DNA of 18,433 bases from Pyronema omphalodes (lineage: Eukaryota; Ascomycota; Pezizomycetes; Pezizales; Pyronemataceae): assembly GCA_024516155.1 (NCBI GenBank), contig JAJJXM010000194.1, positions 1-18,433 on the forward strand, given 5' to 3'. Under the pieces are notes generated by a model, which made no database searches, had not been told where the DNA came from, and saw only the letters and a list, made by a program, of their open reading frames with translations. Positions within the stretch are counted from its first letter, which is position 1. Every line of letters starts with the position of its first letter. Shown here piece by piece: positions 18,253 to 18,433 of the stretch. The translations under genes were made by a program, and so were the position numbers.

Positions 18253-18278
18253 AAGAGATCCATTGGCTTGGATCCTTC

Positions 18279-18433
18279 GGGTTAGGGTTAGGGTTAGGGT
18301 TAGGGTTAGGGTTAGGGTTAGGGTTAGGGTTAGGGTTAGGGTTAGGGTTAGGGTTAGGGTTAGGGTTAGGGTTAGGGTTAGGGTTAGGGTTAGGGTTAGG
18401 GTTAGGGTTAGGGTTAGGGTTAGGGTTAGGGTT
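18279..18433 (+). repeat. Terminal telomere repeat array (TTAGGG)n
   Basis: Perfect TTAGGG repeats, about 25.8 units over 155 bp, run to the window end with no variant unit. The G-rich strand points 5' to 3' toward the end, the correct polarity for a right-hand chromosome terminus. It joins element D directly after ggatccttc, without subtelomeric transition sequence. Confidence 0.97.

Larger units (their letters stand above)
15163..18278 (+). mobile_element. Element D: third LTR retrotransposon, plus strand, cut by telomere
   Basis: It starts TGTCATACCC, a typical TGTCA LTR start, directly inside a C-type LTR. A long LTR/leader with TATA box (16378) precedes a gag-like gene (16835-18252). 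Sequence ends at 18278, where the telomere array begins, so pol and the 3' LTR are absent. Layout (TATA about 460 bp before the gag ATG) parallels element C, but there is no sequence similarity. Confidence 0.75.

Noticed and set aside
1..18433. CRISPR array, subtelomeric RecQ-like helicase, tRNA or rRNA genes
   Set aside because: Looked for and not seen: no regular spacer-repeat pattern, no helicase motifs, no tRNA B-box context.

Overview
The window looks like the terminal 18.4 kb of a fungal chromosome, most plausibly a basidiomycete. It ends at the right in a pure TTAGGG array whose G-rich strand runs 3' to the window end, as at a real chromosome terminus. Everything inward is decayed Ty3/gypsy-type LTR retrotransposon sequence of the chromovirus kind common in mushroom-forming fungi, plus three non-coding stretches. 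I found no host protein gene, tRNA, rRNA or CRISPR array. The taxon is an inference from telomere type, element type and LTR ends beginning TGTCA.

Layout: (A) 1-3373, minus strand: a chromovirus copy with a partial 3' LTR (1-319), a polypurine tract, and pol with reverse transcriptase, RNase H, integrase and a C-terminal chromodomain. Its gag and protease are missing. 3374-4975 is unidentified non-coding DNA. (C) 4976-about 8920, plus strand: a second family with a long LTR/leader (TATA at 5786), gag, and a protease-RT pol that stops after RT. Its LTR holds scattered telomere-like TTAGGG motifs and a duplicated 112-bp module with GATA-type palindromes. (B) about 8924-14716, minus strand: a nearly full-length copy of family A with both LTRs. 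A deletion has removed the end of its 3' LTR, the chromodomain and the integrase C-terminus. 14717-15083 is purine-rich DNA with a 10-bp minisatellite. 15084-15162 is a 79-bp copy of the start of the C LTR. (D) 15163-18278, plus strand: a third, different element (LTR start TGTCATACCC) with a long LTR/leader and a coiled-coil gag, cut off by the telomere.

The order suggests nesting: B sits against the broken pol of C, D sits inside a C-type LTR, and the chromosome end was sealed within D. All the genes are pseudogenes with stops and frameshifts.

The most interesting observation is a matched -1 ribosomal frameshift signal at the gag/pol junction of the two unrelated families B and C. Both have the heptamer GGGAAAA, then exactly 7 nt, then a stem-loop with one mismatched pair, with the gag stop codon inside the spacer. 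Also notable are the telomere-like LTR of C, the telomere sealed onto a broken gag, and a 153-bp perfectly identical block between otherwise diverged copies A and B.
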